Source: Tetmemena sp. SeJ-2015 (taxonomy: Eukaryota > Ciliophora > Spirotrichea > Sporadotrichida > Oxytrichidae). From it: a stretch of 64,000 nt of DNA. The notes under the pieces are model-generated. The model ran no database searches. It was not told the origin of the DNA and saw only the letters and a list, made by a program, of their open reading frames with translations. The stretch covers positions 1-64,000 of the forward strand of contig JAJKFJ010021840.1 of assembly GCA_027382625.1 (NCBI GenBank), in the 5' to 3' direction. The first letter of the stretch is position 1. Each line of letters starts with the position of its first letter. Shown in pieces: positions 1-13,025 of this stretch. Made by a program: the position numbers and the translations under genes.

Positions 1-1029
1 GGGAATCACCAAAAAATTTTTCCAAGAGGCGCAACAAATATAGTTTACTGTATTCTCATAAACCTTTTAGGGGAGTGATGGAGTTGCCTGATTGGGATTC
101 AGAGATCTCAAGAAGAACTCATGATAAACTTTAACCCCAAAGAGCAACTGTAAAGACTTCAAAGAGTTTAAGAAAAAAAACTTTGGGGAAAGCATCGGTT
201 AAGGAACTGCATACTTCCCTAGGACAGATTGGCTAACGGTTCATGCAGGGGACATTTGGTCTTATTTTTAAATATATTTAAATGCGATATGAAACCCAGG
301 GGGAATACTACTAGTGTGAAAAGTAAAGATGAAATATAATTCGAACAAGACATGTAAGATAGCAAGGTATCAAACCTTTAAAAAAATTAGTAAAAAAAGT
401 AATAATCAAGCAAACTATAAAACAACACTCAGTTATCTGAATAGAGGAAAGAAAAAAGGGTAAAAAATTCAGAAGAATATGACACGTCAAGGCCCCTTTA
501 AAAATTTAGATTGCCTTTTAGGGTTTTAAAATTTAGCATGATTATAAGTATTAATAAATTAAATTAATTATACACAACTTATTTTCACTTTCTTATCATA
601 TTATGGTGTTTTGGTGTTTTTATTCCAGGCAACGTAAAAAGATCCTGCTGTAGACTTTGGTTGAATCGTCAATTTAGGCCCTTCGCATAAATATGAGGTT
701 TATATATTAAAAATTATCACTTGCTGGTGTGGAGACAGAGGGTCCTCACTCAGGATAAAATCCTATAATTTTTGTAAAAGCTATCCAATTAGCCCTAGAT
801 GGTGCAAAAAAACACTTTTCAACATTTGGTTAAATTTAAAAAACTATCATAAAATATTTAACTATTGATTGGTTTTAATTTAAAAAAGTTTTCCAAGTAA
901 TTTCTTTAAATTTTAAGAAATTTTTAAAAATTAAAAAACTGATCTTTTTTAGAATTGAAATCGACTTATGTTTATTAACTTTTCAATTAAGTTGTTTAAA
1001 TAACTAATTCCTTCAATTTCCGAGATTAA
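1..1029. other. AT-rich stretch with no assignable gene
   Basis: No convincing reading frame was found even with TAA/TAG read as Gln. Around 580-625 the text resembles that near 4,590-4,625 (a shared motif around TTTCTTATCATA followed by TGGTGTTTTG). This suggests that the F-box-like family described below, or its spacer, extends in here. I could not join this stretch to the coding piece that starts near 1,030. Confidence 0.4.
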
Positions 1030-1491
1030 GTGCCAGGAAATCCACTTTAATAATGTTTATTTTGAATAATGTGAAGAAATATTTTAAGAATTGCAAGACG
1101 AATTTTTAAAAAGAGTTCATACTTATCCATATATGGAATGGAATGACAGTGATAAAATAGTGAGGCCATCAGATCATCAATTTCTAAACTTGAGAAAAAT
1201 CATTATGTTTATTTTTCGAACTGAATAGAGTAATTTAAAAGAAATCATTCCTATTGTAGAAACGTTTCCTTCACTTCAAAAATTTGAGTTTGGAACTTTT
1301 GAAATAGATTATAACAAAAAGTAAAATTTATAATTTTAATATAAACTTAAAATCAAAACATTAAATAATTTAGCTAAATTAAAAACATAAATATATTTCG
1401 AGTGCTTAAAAATAGACATTAGTTTTAGATTGATTAATAAAAAGCAATCTGAATTAAGCCTATCTTATTTCAGATAATTAAATTTATTTTG
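1030..1491 (+). CDS. F-box/LRR-like family protein, copy 1, middle part
   Basis: With TAA/TAG as Gln this reads as a peptide starting CQEIHFNNVYFEQCEEIF and ending the first block with RVHTYP, followed by a leucine-rich stretch (LNLRKIIMFIF, then FPSLQKFEFGTFEID). The same block occurs near 10,630 and 14,700 in copies 2 and 3, which is the best evidence that it is coding. The N-terminal part seen in the other copies is not found upstream, so copy 1 is incomplete in this window or its other pieces lie elsewhere. The frame runs into the left arm of the large palindrome at 1,492. The function is inferred only from the F-box-like N-terminus of the sister copies. Confidence 0.5.
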
Positions 1492-3478
1492 TTATGAGAA
1501 GAGCGGAGTGGGAAAAGGTAGCTCTTATAAGTAAAATTAATATGTTTAGTTACTGATCTATAGTGCCCCTTATAAGATAGTATAATTTCTCCTCTTTTTG
1601 ATGGAGGAATTATTTGAAAGCTAAATTATTTTATAAAGCTGAGAAGTAAATTAAAATAGGAGAGCTGTTAAAATAATAAATGGAGAGCTACAATTTTTTA
1701 GTAGCGAGACAAGACTCGCGCACATGATTCTGACCTTCAAGAACTTTTATTGAGTGCTCCCATAAAAAAAGTAGCAAAGATAAAAGTTCTTTGAACTTTA
1801 TGTTGGATCTAATGGACTCATTCAATTTGGAGATAACTCTACAGTCAAAATTTTATTAGATTTTAATTAATTTTATTTTGTTAGTCAAAGGTAAAAATTA
1901 ATAAGAAACTAGATAAAGCAGGGAATGCATGCTTGAGATATTAAGGCAGAGGTACGCCTCACTCCATAAGTAGCAAGTTTGAGATTTTGCTGGCCTTAGT
2001 TAACAAAATTTGTCTTTCAGGTTGTCAAGTCAATGTTGAAATTCTTACGATCCATTTATATTTTAATTAAGCAAGATTTTTCTAAAAGTTTTAATTATTC
2101 TAATGAGTATTAAAAATCTTGAGAAGAGCAAAGGCTTAGTTTCCTGATGAAGTAGCTCCCAGTTTCTTGACTGCCTTTTCTTTTTTAAAAGAAATATCTA
2201 TTTCTGAATAAAATTAAATAGTAAGCCGAAATTAATAAAAAATAAATTAAATCAGATTTAAAAATTAACTTTCCGAAATAATTTAAATTTGGGAGTACTA
2301 CTTCTAATGCAACACTTATATTTTCATCTATTGCTAGACTTAGAGATAAGAATTATTGGTCTCGCATCTGAGTGTATATAGTGTCAGAAAGCAGGATTGC
2401 GCTCTATGGCTAGTATAGAGTACCATGCAGGGAGGTTTTTAAAAATTTAAAATTTAAACCAAAAAAATTTATTTTTTGTAACCCCTTTAAAGATTACAAA
2501 AAATAAATTTTTTTTGGGGTTTTAATTTTAAAATCCTCCCTGCATGGTACTCTATACTAGCCATAGAGCGCAATCCTGCTTTCTGACACTATATACACTC
2601 AGATGCGAGACCAATAATTCTTATCTCTAAGTCTAGCAATAGATGAAAATATAAGTGTTGCATTAGAAGTAGTACTCCCAAATTTAAATTATTTCGGAAA
2701 GTTAATTTTTAAATCTGATTTAATTTATTTTTTATTAATTTCGGCTTACTATTTAATTTTATTCAGAAATAGATATTTCTTTTAAAAAAGAAAAGGCAGT
2801 CAAGAAACTGGGAGCTACTTCATCAGGAAACTAAGCCTTTGCTCTTCTCAAGATTTTTAATACTCATTAGAATAATTAAAACTTTTAGAAAAATCTTGCT
2901 TAATTAAAATATAAATGGATCGTAAGAATTTCAACATTGACTTGACAACCTGAAAGACAAATTTTGTTAACTAAGGCCAGCAAAATCTCAAACTTGCTAC
3001 TTATGGAGTGAGGCGTACCTCTGCCTTAATATCTCAAGCATGCATTCCCTGCTTTATCTAGTTTCTTATTAATTTTTACCTTTGACTAACAAAATAAAAT
3101 TAATTAAAATCTAATAAAATTTTGACTGTAGAGTTATCTCCAAATTGAATGAGTCCATTAGATCCAACATAAAGTTCAAAGAACTTTTATCTTTGCTACT
3201 TTTTTTATGGGAGCACTCAATAAAAGTTCTTGAAGGTCAGAATCATGTGCGCGAGTCTTGTCTCGCTACTAAAAAATTGTAGCTCTCCATTTATTATTTT
3301 AACAGCTCTCCTATTTTAATTTACTTCTCAGCTTTATAAAATAATTTAGCTTTCAAATAATTCCTCCATCAAAAAGAGGAGAAATTATACTATCTTATAA
3401 GGGGCACTATAGATCAGTAACTAAACATATTAATTTTACTTATAAGAGCTACCTTTTCCCACTCCGCTCTTCTCATAA
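1492..3478. repeat. Near-perfect ~1 kb inverted repeat (palindrome)
   Basis: Bases 1,492-2,481 are repeated as reverse complement at about 2,495-3,478. Paired positions sum to 4,970 from the outer ends (1,492/3,478) to 2,435/2,535. Only the innermost ~50 bp drift by a few bases, and the spacer is about 13 bp. Flanking sequence outside the arms is not complementary. The left arm partly reads as protein (a run ending LQELLLSAPIKKVAKIKVL), so coding DNA of copy 1 seems to be present in both orientations. A hairpin-type mobile element, a foldback duplication or an assembly artefact are the alternatives. No transposase was recognised inside. Confidence 0.93.
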
Positions 3479-4053
3479 TACTTTACTAAGTATCGCTGAG
3501 TATTAATTGGAAATTATTTAAGTAGTATTTCAATGATGCATTTTCAAGAACAGTAGTTATCCTCTAATTAACAAAGCATAAAATTTCTAATTATTGATAA
3601 TGCTTTTTAATATTTATCTCGATATCTCATCTAATAGCTCTTCATATTTGTTTGTCGATGGGAAGAGTAACATAATGGGGAGTTTTCCCAGATTTTATTA
3701 ATATTCAGGAAATGTTTACCTAATTGATTTTATCTGTTATTGTAATAGTGTTAAGGCTATTTTAATTCCTAAAATTTGCAGTCATATCTATTTTTACAAA
3801 ATGTCATTATTTTTAAATAAATTCTACACTATACTTGGTGAATGCCGGGTTAATGAGATAGTTTAGGTTTTATCGTGATACTGCAATAATAACTGCAAAA
3901 TATTTTAATAAATTAAGAACAACTTATGACAAATTATAGATTTATTTAAATGGAATTTATGATAAAATGATCGTTTACTTAGAAATGCAAGTTTAATGAG
4001 TCCTTTTTCTGAGATTCATTAAATATTAGACTTTAAATTAACTCTATATTTAA
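3479..4053. other. Spacer after the palindrome, no gene seen
   Basis: AT-rich sequence with frequent TGA in all frames inspected. No similarity to the flanking family copies was noticed. Confidence 0.4.
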
Positions 4054-4236
4054 ATGCCAACTACTACAACTATATCACCTAATACCACTGCCTCATCAAT
4101 AGCACTGCGATTAACTTCTATAACTTAAAAATTGCAGCTCAGAAGATAGCGTCCAGGACAAGAAACGCACCCCTCATTAAAAACTGAGACTCATCTTAGC
4201 TGCAAAATTCGAAGTGTTACAAAAGTATGAATGCAA
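4054..4236 (+). CDS. Candidate small coding segment, unknown
   Basis: An ATG at 4,054 opens a frame of about 60 codons before TGA, beginning MPTTTTISPNTTASS, with TAA and TAG used as Gln. It is Thr/Ser/Arg/Lys-rich and less AT-rich than its surroundings. A second open stretch (about 4,400-4,530) reads TELENQLLSYVSSQHLNAKR. They may be two pieces of one gene interrupted by an IES, or a segment unrelated to the F-box-like copy in which they sit. No family was recognised and the assignment is weak. Confidence 0.25.
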
Positions 4237-4249
4237 TTGCATACTTTTG
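4220..4249. repeat. Short perfect inverted repeat
   Basis: The 10-bp arm CAAAAGTATG (4,220-4,229) and its complement CATACTTTTG (4,240-4,249) flank a 10-base loop. It lies at the 3' edge of the candidate segment. The role is unknown. Confidence 0.6.
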
Positions 4250-4340
4250 AACAATAATACCCAAAAAGATCTTCTACAATAGCAAGCAGGACCCTCAGCG
4301 ATTAAAACATCCAGAAATACTCTACCCTCTCTCAACACTT

Positions 4341-4360
4341 AGTAAAGTAAAGTAAAGTAA
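4341..4360. repeat. (AGTAA)4 microsatellite
   Basis: Four uninterrupted AGTAA units are directly visible. Confidence 0.85.
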
Positions 4361-4829
4361 AATTTTAGGAATATAATTAATAATCAATTTCTTAAAACAG
4401 CACTTATCGTACTGAATTAGAAAATCAGTTATTATCCTATGTAAGCTCTCAACACTTAAATGCTAAAAGAGCTGAAATTTTAATCAAGACTGAGGTGGTG
4501 GTGTTCATGCTCTTGGCGATTATCGTTTGGAGCTAACTCACGCATTAAATTTAAATTCATTAATAAAATACATCTTATTCTTACTTTCTTATCATAGTTT
4601 GGTGTTTTGAATCTTAGCTTAAAAAGAATCCTTTGCGAATAAAGTTCTTAAATTCACATTCGTTAATTCTCCTTCTCTAAATGATACACTAACCTTTTTA
4701 ATAGATTTGAGAAAAGATGTTTAACAAAACTTTTAGATTCTTGTAAAATATGATCTATTTATAACTCTTCTCAAATCTTAGAAGGCTTTACTATTATTGA
4801 AAACATAATTTAGGGAGTTGTTAGACTAG

Positions 4830-5100
4830 CAAGATGAAATAATTATCGAAGAAGTTGACATGGATAATGAAGATGTGTAGATAGTTGCTACTAAACTATT
4901 TGAAATTATTTAAAGATCAGAATCGAAATTCAGATTTATAGTCAAGATAAAATCATTATAAAAAAACTAATGGAAGTAAATCTGCTTAACTTTTATTGAA
5001 AAGACTGACATTAAAGATTTGATTTCTTAAGAAAACACTTTTGTCATCAAGTACAAAAAGTTTTCAAAGCCTTGATTTTTCTCTGTTCAATTATAAGCTC
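4830..5100 (+). CDS. F-box/LRR-like family protein, copy 1, 3' part
   Basis: This reads with Gln codons as blocks such as LTFIEKTDIKDLISQENTFV followed by IKYKKFSKP. It is the counterpart of copy 2 around 11,740-11,930 (NSFVIKYQKLES) and copy 3 around 15,910-16,150 (NKFVLKYQMLDNELSSW). All three share an acidic Asn/Asp-rich lead-in and a conserved F-V-(I/L)-K-Y core. It lies downstream of the palindrome, in the order expected from the other copies. Confidence 0.45.
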
Positions 5101-5479
5101 AATAAGTAGAAAAATAAGAAAATATTTGATTGAAATGAAAGAGTTAACCGTAAAATTTAATTAAGAGCATTCCTTTACTTTTTATTTTAATGTATTCTTC
5201 TTTCATTAAAAGATATTGATAATGATGATGAAGAAGATTTGGAATATGCATAAAATATTCTATTTCAAAAGATTTAAATTTTAATGAGTCATAAGACCAC
5301 ACGCTGCTAGAATTTAGATGGCTAGTTAAATAAAATTCAAATTATATTTGTTTGTTGACTTGCATTACACTAATTTAAACTTAAAATTTAAATAATTTCT
5401 TTCATATTTAAAAGAATGTCATACGATGACGGCAGCCTAAAAATCCTAAAAAATGCATATTACTAATGCTAAAACGGGA

Positions 5480-5790
5480 ATTCGATCCAGCAGGTCTAAC
5501 CACATTGACTCTAATCTACGCTATGGCACTCACCCGCACCCCGCCATAAGCCTCCTGGTCGCTGGCGATTCGGCTCTCTCACTGACTTTGGGTGAGGTCT
5601 CTCGGACTTGCCGAGGTGAGAACTAATGATAGTCTAGGATCCTTGTAGCTGCAGCTCACTCGCAGCAAACTTTAAGGCTGGTGGTTGGTGCGTGTGGGTT
5701 CCGCTTTGTAGGCTGGAGCCTGGGTCGACCTCCCGTGCTTGTTTGAGCAAAGTACTTTTCATTTTAGGTGTGGGAGGCCTACATCATTGT
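5480..5790 (+). mobile_element. GC-richer tRNA/SINE-like element, copy A
   Basis: This island is conspicuously GC-rich for the window. It aligns by eye with 13,026-13,262: shared blocks are GACTC...ACTCACCC vs AACTC...ACTCATCC, TTGCCGAGGTGAGAAC vs TTGCCAAAGTGAGAGC, and TGGGTCGACCTC vs TGGGGTTGACCTC. The other copy has a D-arm-like A box and a B-box-like motif, so a tRNA-derived SINE is a reasonable guess. No target-site duplication was established. Confidence 0.45.
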
Positions 5791-5929
5791 CGGACATTCT
5801 TTTAAATATCGCTTAGAATTTAATGGTTAATCAAATTAATTTATTAGCCTAAGGTTAAATGTCAAAATGTCCGGCCGATAGATTTAAGAGAGCTTTTTCC
5901 CCGCATCCTGAAATGAAACTTATGATGTG

Positions 5930-7460
5930 TTTATAGAGGATGAGCCTCCTCCTTAATCATTTTTCTTTTGATTCTATAGTCCTGGCTAACTTCAATCAAA
6001 GGCAAAGGCATCTAGCAACAATGCCCTCTCCATGTCTACCATTTTCTCGGCTTCTTCGACTCAAGAAACATCAGTTAAGGGATAAAATATTGTAATAAAA
6101 TTAATTTTAATATCTTCTTAAAGTTTTTTCTAGTCAGTACGATAAGAGCTGGTTTTTTAATTAATGATTAATTTCCTAAAATTTTACTTTACTTTATATT
6201 TTCTAAAAGATATAGTTTTAATTAAAAATATTTAAAGAGAGCTTTTCTAATTCCCATGATGTGAGTGAAATAAAATTAAATATTATTTTGAATTATTATA
6301 GAGAAAATATGATTCGATAATTGAGATCTGATTTTTAAAATAAATTGATTTACAGAGCAAGAGACAGCAGAATATATATATTAAGGTAAAATTAAATAAA
6401 ATTTTCTTAAATTAATTAAAGAAAATTGAAGTCAGGACTGAAGCTTAGAAAAGGACCACCAGGGTGTCTTAATGCCCGAAGGATAGTGATTTCAATATCC
6501 ATTGTAAGTAAATCTTTTCAATCATATTAATTATGTGGAGTCTAAATAAGTTTAGCGTATAATTAAACATCATCTTTATTATAATAATTTAACCTTCTAA
6601 AACATCTTGATACTATCAGAGTCAGAGATGAAACTAAAGTTAAGTTTAAAGGACACAAGGAAGCATAAACTATTTTTGACAAAGTACTAATAGAGCAAAT
6701 AAAATGAAAGATATTAGAACTTAAATAAAGATAAACTTAAAAGAGAGCAAAGAAGAAAGCCTATATAAAATTCATCGTTTTCTAAATGGGATTTCAAAGG
6801 ATTAAAGGCAAATCCCTGGCCAGTTATCTTCGAATAAAGAATTTTCTTGTATATGTAAAAATTAAATTATCGATCACTGATTCATATTTTTCCCATATTA
6901 TAGTCTTTAAATTATAAAATATTTCTCTTCCCTCTATTTAAACTAAGGGATTATTAAAGTATTTCATTAAATTTGTGAAAAAATACGAGTCTTTGAAATT
7001 AACTGTTTAACTAAGCTTCATTATCTTTTGGAATTTTAATTTTTGGTATATTTATGGAGCTGTAGATTATGATAGTCTACTTAATAGGTGCAACTCTCAT
7101 TAAGAGTTTTAACTCAAAAAATATATTAAAAAACTTTAGAAGAGTGAGAAATTGTCAATAAAAAGACCTATTTTAAATTTGAAGGAAGTAATATCATAGA
7201 CATAATTATATTGCAATGAAAAGAAGTTTCTTTAACTTGATAAAGATTACAATGATAAATATTTGGATTTATGTAATTTTTGCTAAAAGAAATTAATCTT
7301 TATCAATACGAAGTAAGATAAATAGATAAGCTTGTTGCCTTTATGCTAAAAAATAAAAAAAATTCTGACAGGATAAGAAATAATCTTCTGTTTCTTAAAA
7401 TTGAACTTTATCATAAATTTTTCAACACCTTAGCCACAAAAGAGTCTTCTAGCTAATTCT
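5930..7460 (+). CDS. Unassigned coding-like region
   Basis: Several stretches stay open when TAA/TAG are Gln. Examples are SKAKASSNNALSMSTIF near 5,995-6,060, TIRVRDETKVKFKGHKEA near 6,615-6,670 and KINLKESKEESLYKIHRFLN near 6,730-6,790. They alternate with AT-rich inserts of tens of bases, the usual exon/IES texture of the window. The pieces were not joined with confident pointers. Composition (charged N-terminal region followed by Leu/Lys-rich segments) does not identify a family. Confidence 0.3.
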
Positions 7461-8545
7461 TTTTACTATATTATTTATATTTGAAATTTAAGCTAAAGAT
7501 TTTTTTAAAATAAAAATCAATAAATACTCAAGACGATTATGATTATCATTATAAATGAAAATCTCATTAAAGCCTGAAACTAGAATTTCTTATTAGAGAT
7601 TTTAAAGGTATTATAAAAAATAAAAGTTTTATTAATGTTTATTTTTATAAAAAATATAAATTGATTATTCTTCTAGCATAAATTATTCTTTTTTTTATTG
7701 TTGTTGTTAAAATCGAGGATTCCAGCAATTAATTAATGTAAGTTGAATTAATAAATTTTAATCCTTATCATAATATACTAACTAAATTTTAAGGTTAATT
7801 TTGTGTGTAAACCTTCAATTTATATTTTCCAGATGAATTTATTGCAATTAGAGCACCTTGAATAGTTTAATACAATGCTTTTGTTTACTATTTTAAGCTA
7901 AACAAAATTAATTAGTAGAATATTTTCCTGAATAAGTTAAGAGTTTATGTGATAAGCAATAAATTTAGTGCACCCTTCATTGCCCATAAAAGAAAGAACA
8001 AAAATTAAAATTCTTTATCAGTTTACAGTTGGGTAATTCTTCATAAAGAATTAAATATAATTTTTTGCAATTTTTATGATCCACTTTTGCAACTCCTTCA
8101 ACTCTATAAAGCACAAGTAGACTATTGAAAATTATAAATGTATCCCCAACTAATAGAAATTATTTCAATTTAAGATTTTTAAATCTATTTGTAAAAGTAT
8201 AAATTTGTAGAGCAAAAGAATCCATTTAAAATAAGTCAAAATAAATTCTAAAAAATTGAATGCCTTCGAAGCCAAATTATTTTACTTAAAATGAAATCTT
8301 TAATTATAATTTACTCCTTATACAAATTTAATTCAAGAAATTAATTAATTTAAAATCTAAAAATTGTTATAAAGGAAGGGTTTAATAAATTAAAATATTT
8401 TATTTCTCAAGTGAAAAAATGCACATAGTTTAAATTATATAAGAATGATTTTATTTCTAAAAATTTTCCCTCTCAGTCTTTAAAGATTTTAAAATATAAA
8501 AATAAATTTGGCTTCAAACATTATAGTAAATTAATTAAATAAAAA
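7461..8545. other. AT-rich intergenic stretch
   Basis: No conserved block or convincing open frame was seen. It ends at the start codon of the second F-box-like copy. Confidence 0.4.
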
Positions 8546-11500
8546 ATGGTAGATAGTAAAAAAATATAAAATATCGCTTTATTCGTAAGGCTTGAAATTT
8601 TTCTATATCTGAACCTAGAATAATTGTGCTCCAAAGCGGCTCTCTTATCGAAGAAAGATAGAAAAATGATCCTCGAGTCAGAAAGAATCAAGGAAAATAA
8701 ACTTGAGATCATTTCAGTTCTTAATAAAAGCAGATAAATATAGAGGTCCTCTAATGACTCAGCTCTTTTCTACGATTAATTCATTAAAAATACAATTCAT
8801 AACCAATTGTATAACTCTATGACTTTGGTAATCCAGTATGATATTGAGCATCTATTCGAGGTCATTTAATTTTTAAATGCAAAATAATGCAAAATATATT
8901 TTATTTTCACTCCCTCTATTATCTTTAAATTAAAAATTTAATATTTAAAGATCCTAGAATAGCTATATTATCTAAATTTGGCTTCTTTAGCCGACTAAAA
9001 CCAAAGATAAATCTCTTTAAATTTAACTCTAGATGGCATAAATTATTTTGATCATGAAGGTTTTCTCCATATACTCGCTCTTAATGACCACATTTAAGCC
9101 CCAAATATATTTTCTATGAAAGATATAATTTTTAAATTACCATTATACAAAAATTATTCTTTAGAATTTTAATTTTTAATTTCATTTAAAACTTTGAAGG
9201 TGACCGACACAAGTTTTATTTTAAATTATTTTGCTTCTTTTATGACAAGTATTTGGTACTAACAATCGCTGTATCTTATAATTGAAGCAGAAAAAGTGAT
9301 TTTAAAGAACAAGAAATTAATCCCATAAGATATTTTGGGAAACTTAACAAACAATAATTATATGAAAACCTATTATAATTTTGGAACTGTATTTATAATT
9401 TTAAAATATATTAATATATATTTTAATTTGTATTAAAATTAAAAGGTAAATCCATCTCAAAACCTCTTCTACTTAAAAAATAGACTTTTAGATCATTAAT
9501 GTTGGTTTATGTATTAAGAGTCGAATAATGAGAGTTTCACATTCTTAAAGCAAAGCAAGAATGAATTATAAAATAAAGTAAACATTTGAGATCAGATCAA
9601 ATCAAGCTAATATTTCTGAAATGATTCAACAACTTTTTTTCTCACTTTATTAGCATAAATTTGGGAGTCTTTTACATTGTATCATCTTTCGTTCTTTTTC
9701 ACGACTCTAACATAAAAATATAAAAAAAAAAAGAAAGAGTTTTGTGTAGCGTTGACCTATCAGAATCAGAAGTTAGAATTTGAAAATAGGGAAAATATGT
9801 TCAGGTCCACTGCATTACTCCATCCTAAAGAAGCAGTGTGCCATCTTTAATTGTGAAGATTTATTGGAGGTCTATGTTTTAAGGATTAATTTTTTCCACC
9901 ACACCCAAAAAAAATAAATTTTAATTAAAATGGAATTTGTTAAAATTTGGAGATTAAAGGTATTAAAATAAATTTTGATTGATTTTAATCATTTAAAAAT
10001 TAGTATGATTCTTTTTAATTTATTTTAGCATTTAACCAATTAATTCCTTTATATCAAAACAAAAGTGTCGCTTATAATTAGCTCTTCCACAATAAAGTTG
10101 CAAGGATCACAGTTATTTAGAATTTAATAACTAATCTAATGATCATAATTATGCCAAATATCTTTCATTTCAATTGACTCAGATTTATAATTAATTAAAT
10201 TAAATATTAATTTAATCCTATTTTTAATAAAATTTCATTTATTCACCATTCATTTCTAAGGATTTTATATCCTTGCAATATTCTTTTCGTGAGAGCATTC
10301 ATTAAAGCTTTTTAAGCGATGAAATATGTAACAATTATTAAATGGAGGAAGAACTTAACTGCAAATTTTTATCTTGCTGCTCAGGGATGCTATTGAGATT
10401 ATTAAATACAAAAAATCATTTACATATTGATAGATTATCAAACAAGTTGCAGATCAAGGCGCGAGAGTGATTTTAACTGACAGAAAATCGCATCTTCCAT
10501 TTATTATTTAAACCATTCTCTGATTTTAAATTTAACTCTCAAAAAAATATTCTCAAAAATACAAACAAGCTCTGATTTTTTCTTTTAATTTATGCAATAG
10601 CAAATTCCTTTATTTCCTAGATAAAGTGCAAAGAAATCCATTTGAAGGGAGTTTATTTAGAAGCTTGTTCGCCAATATTTTAAGCACTGAAAATGAGATT
10701 TGTCTAGAGTTCATACTTATCCAGTTTTAATAAATAATCACTCTCTTTAAAAAACAAATCAAAAATTTGATAATTTAATTAACTTGAGAAATATCACTAT
10801 ATTCCACTATGGCAAAGATGATACCACTTAAAACTTCCACTCTTAGTTAGCTTTCAAAATCCTTCCAAACATTCAAAAAATTACAATAGCAAATACTCAA
10901 TCAGAATCTGATTAATTTCTTACCACTCAAAATTATCATTTTTAAAATAGGTTGAATAAGGAGGAAATTAAAAATAAATTATAGTTTTAAGCTCCAACTT
11001 TAAAATTATTTAAAATTTAAAAGAACTAAATTTTTTTTTTTAACTAAGTTATATTGGAAGGCTTGAGAGATAGAGAGTTCTGGCAAGTATGTAATTGATT
11101 TATATGAATAGATCCTCTTCTGTAAAAAATTTTGCAAAAGTTTTAATTATCAATAATGAAAAATCTATAGTTAAAAATTCTTGTACCCTTAAAAAAAAAT
11201 TTTTTAAATTTTCCCGTAAATGGTTTTTTAAAAAAAAAATCTTTAAGAATGTTTAAAAAGATCGGGGCATTTCTTCAAAAACATTTTTCAAAAAGAAAAT
11301 TTCGGGAAAAAAAATCAAATAATAAGCTGGGAAATTATTCGAAAATAGAATTAAATTAAGAATTATAAAGTCAGAGGCAATTTAAGTGTGTTAAATTTGA
11401 ATAATTAATTCGATTGAGAATTCAATTCTAAGAAATATAATTGCAACTTTTTTTGTGAGAAATCAGCTCTGAGTTATTTGAAGATGAATTAAGTTAGGAA

Positions 11501-11960
11501 GAATGTGAACATCATATTTCTCTGATATAAAGAGTTATAAAGCTTATTGAAGAGACTCATTCGTTTAAATTATTGATTTGTCTTATAAAAAGCTGCTGAT
11601 AGAGGGTTTGTTTGCTCAATTTCAAATGTCATAAGTTTCCTACTATCCATTTTTTATTTAATCCAATCACCGATAATAATTTAATTCTCAACTATAATCG
11701 AAGCAAATTAAAGTGATGATGAAGATATTTAATTTGCGGCAGATGAGTTCCTTATATTACAACTATAGGTGAAATTAAAAATACAGAAAATACCCTGGCT
11801 CTCTAATTCAGACTCATTTAAAAAGAACCAGTACAAACAAATAAGGATTACCATTATTTAAAATAATGCCAATGAAGATTCAGGAAATTCTTTTGTTATC
11901 AAGTACTAAAAATTAGAAAGTTCGTGATCTTTCTAAATGAACAAAAGTAAATTTTAAAAG
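8546..11960 (+). CDS. F-box/LRR-like family protein, copy 2
   Basis: The ATG at 8,546 opens MVDSKKIQNIALFVRLEIFL; copy 3 starts with MTDNKKQNKYTKYLRLEIYL. The next ~25 residues (RLEIFLYLNLEQL, then ALLSKKDRK) have the spacing of an F-box. Further blocks are at about 8,950-9,110 (LASLAD... then LNLTLDGINYFDHEGF), 9,195-9,310 (LIIEAEKVILK), 10,630-10,725 (EIHLKGVYLEACSPIF), a leucine-rich run near 10,760-10,910 and the F-V-I-K-Y block near 11,900. Gln is encoded by TAA/TAG many times. The blocks are separated by AT-rich inserts. The 10,630 block has frame slips relative to copies 1 and 3, so this copy may be decayed. F-box function (ubiquitin-ligase adaptor) is an inference from the motif alone. 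Confidence 0.55.
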
Positions 11961-13025
11961 GGCCAATTAAAAAAAATTGGGGTTTAAATTTTTTTTTTGG
12001 TCTGAAAGCTAATTTGGCTTAAATAACTTTGAATTTTTTGGCTTTTCTCTTGCTGTTAAAATAGGGGCTCTCTGTGAGGAGGATTGGTGTTGTGAATTCT
12101 TAACCATTAAAATATGTAAATAAAAAAACCTCACCTGAGGTAATTCTTTCACTGGATCATAGAAGGAAATTTAAATAGAAAGTAAGAATATAAATTTATT
12201 TCAGGCTTTTTTAAACATTCACAAAAATTTTAATAATTTTTAATTTAATTTTTTAAATTTTTTTTTTTCTTTTTTAAAAATTTTTTTTGGAATTCCTTTA
12301 AGAAAATAGAAGGGGGAAATAATTAGAAAATTTTTGATTAACTTCTATTAAAAATTTTTAAAAAACTTTAAATTTAATCTAAGGCAAAATTAAAGTTTAA
12401 AAATTTAAAAAATTTTAAAAATGACAGAAATTTGAATTCAATTTTTATATCCTTTTTTTAATTTTTGTCATTTTAAAATTAAATTTAAAAACACTCTGCT
12501 ATTTATTTTAAATTTTCTTTTCCTACTTCCCCTTTTTGTATTATTTTTACCATGATAGAGATATTATGAGAATATCAATTACATATTAAATCACAATTAT
12601 TTAATTCATCTTGCCAATTATTTAGTTCAATTTAATCTTCAATTATAATATTTCCTTATTCAATTAGCTTTAAAACTAATAATCAGATTTCAAAGCTAAA
12701 ATTCTTACCAGAGAATTTTCGAAAATATTTGATTCATATTTGTCTGTATAATAAAAAATTAACAATTTATATTCAAGCAAAATTTTAACTCTATTGATTT
12801 TCAAGCTTTTAAGATCTCAACATGCTTGAGTAAATATTGCTATAAATATATTCTAACGAATTTGTAGGTATTTTTGAGATTTACAGGAAATCTTTGTATT
12901 AAATGCAACTCAAACTTAATAAATTTTGATCATATTAAAAAACTATATTTCAAACTTTTTTATATTTAATTTACAAAAATTGTATTTTAAGATCCCTCTG
13001 GCCGAAATTTGCAAAATTTAAATTG
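11961..13025. other. Low-complexity A/T-rich spacer
   Basis: Long A and T runs dominate 12,180-12,520, with mutually complementary stretches able to form hairpins. No gene was seen. The next recognisable element is the SINE-like island. Confidence 0.5.

Noticed and set aside
1492..3478. Missed sequencing adapter as the sole explanation of the palindrome
   Set aside because: A missed adapter would make the read mirror itself without limit; here the complementarity stops sharply on both sides. An assembly error is still possible.
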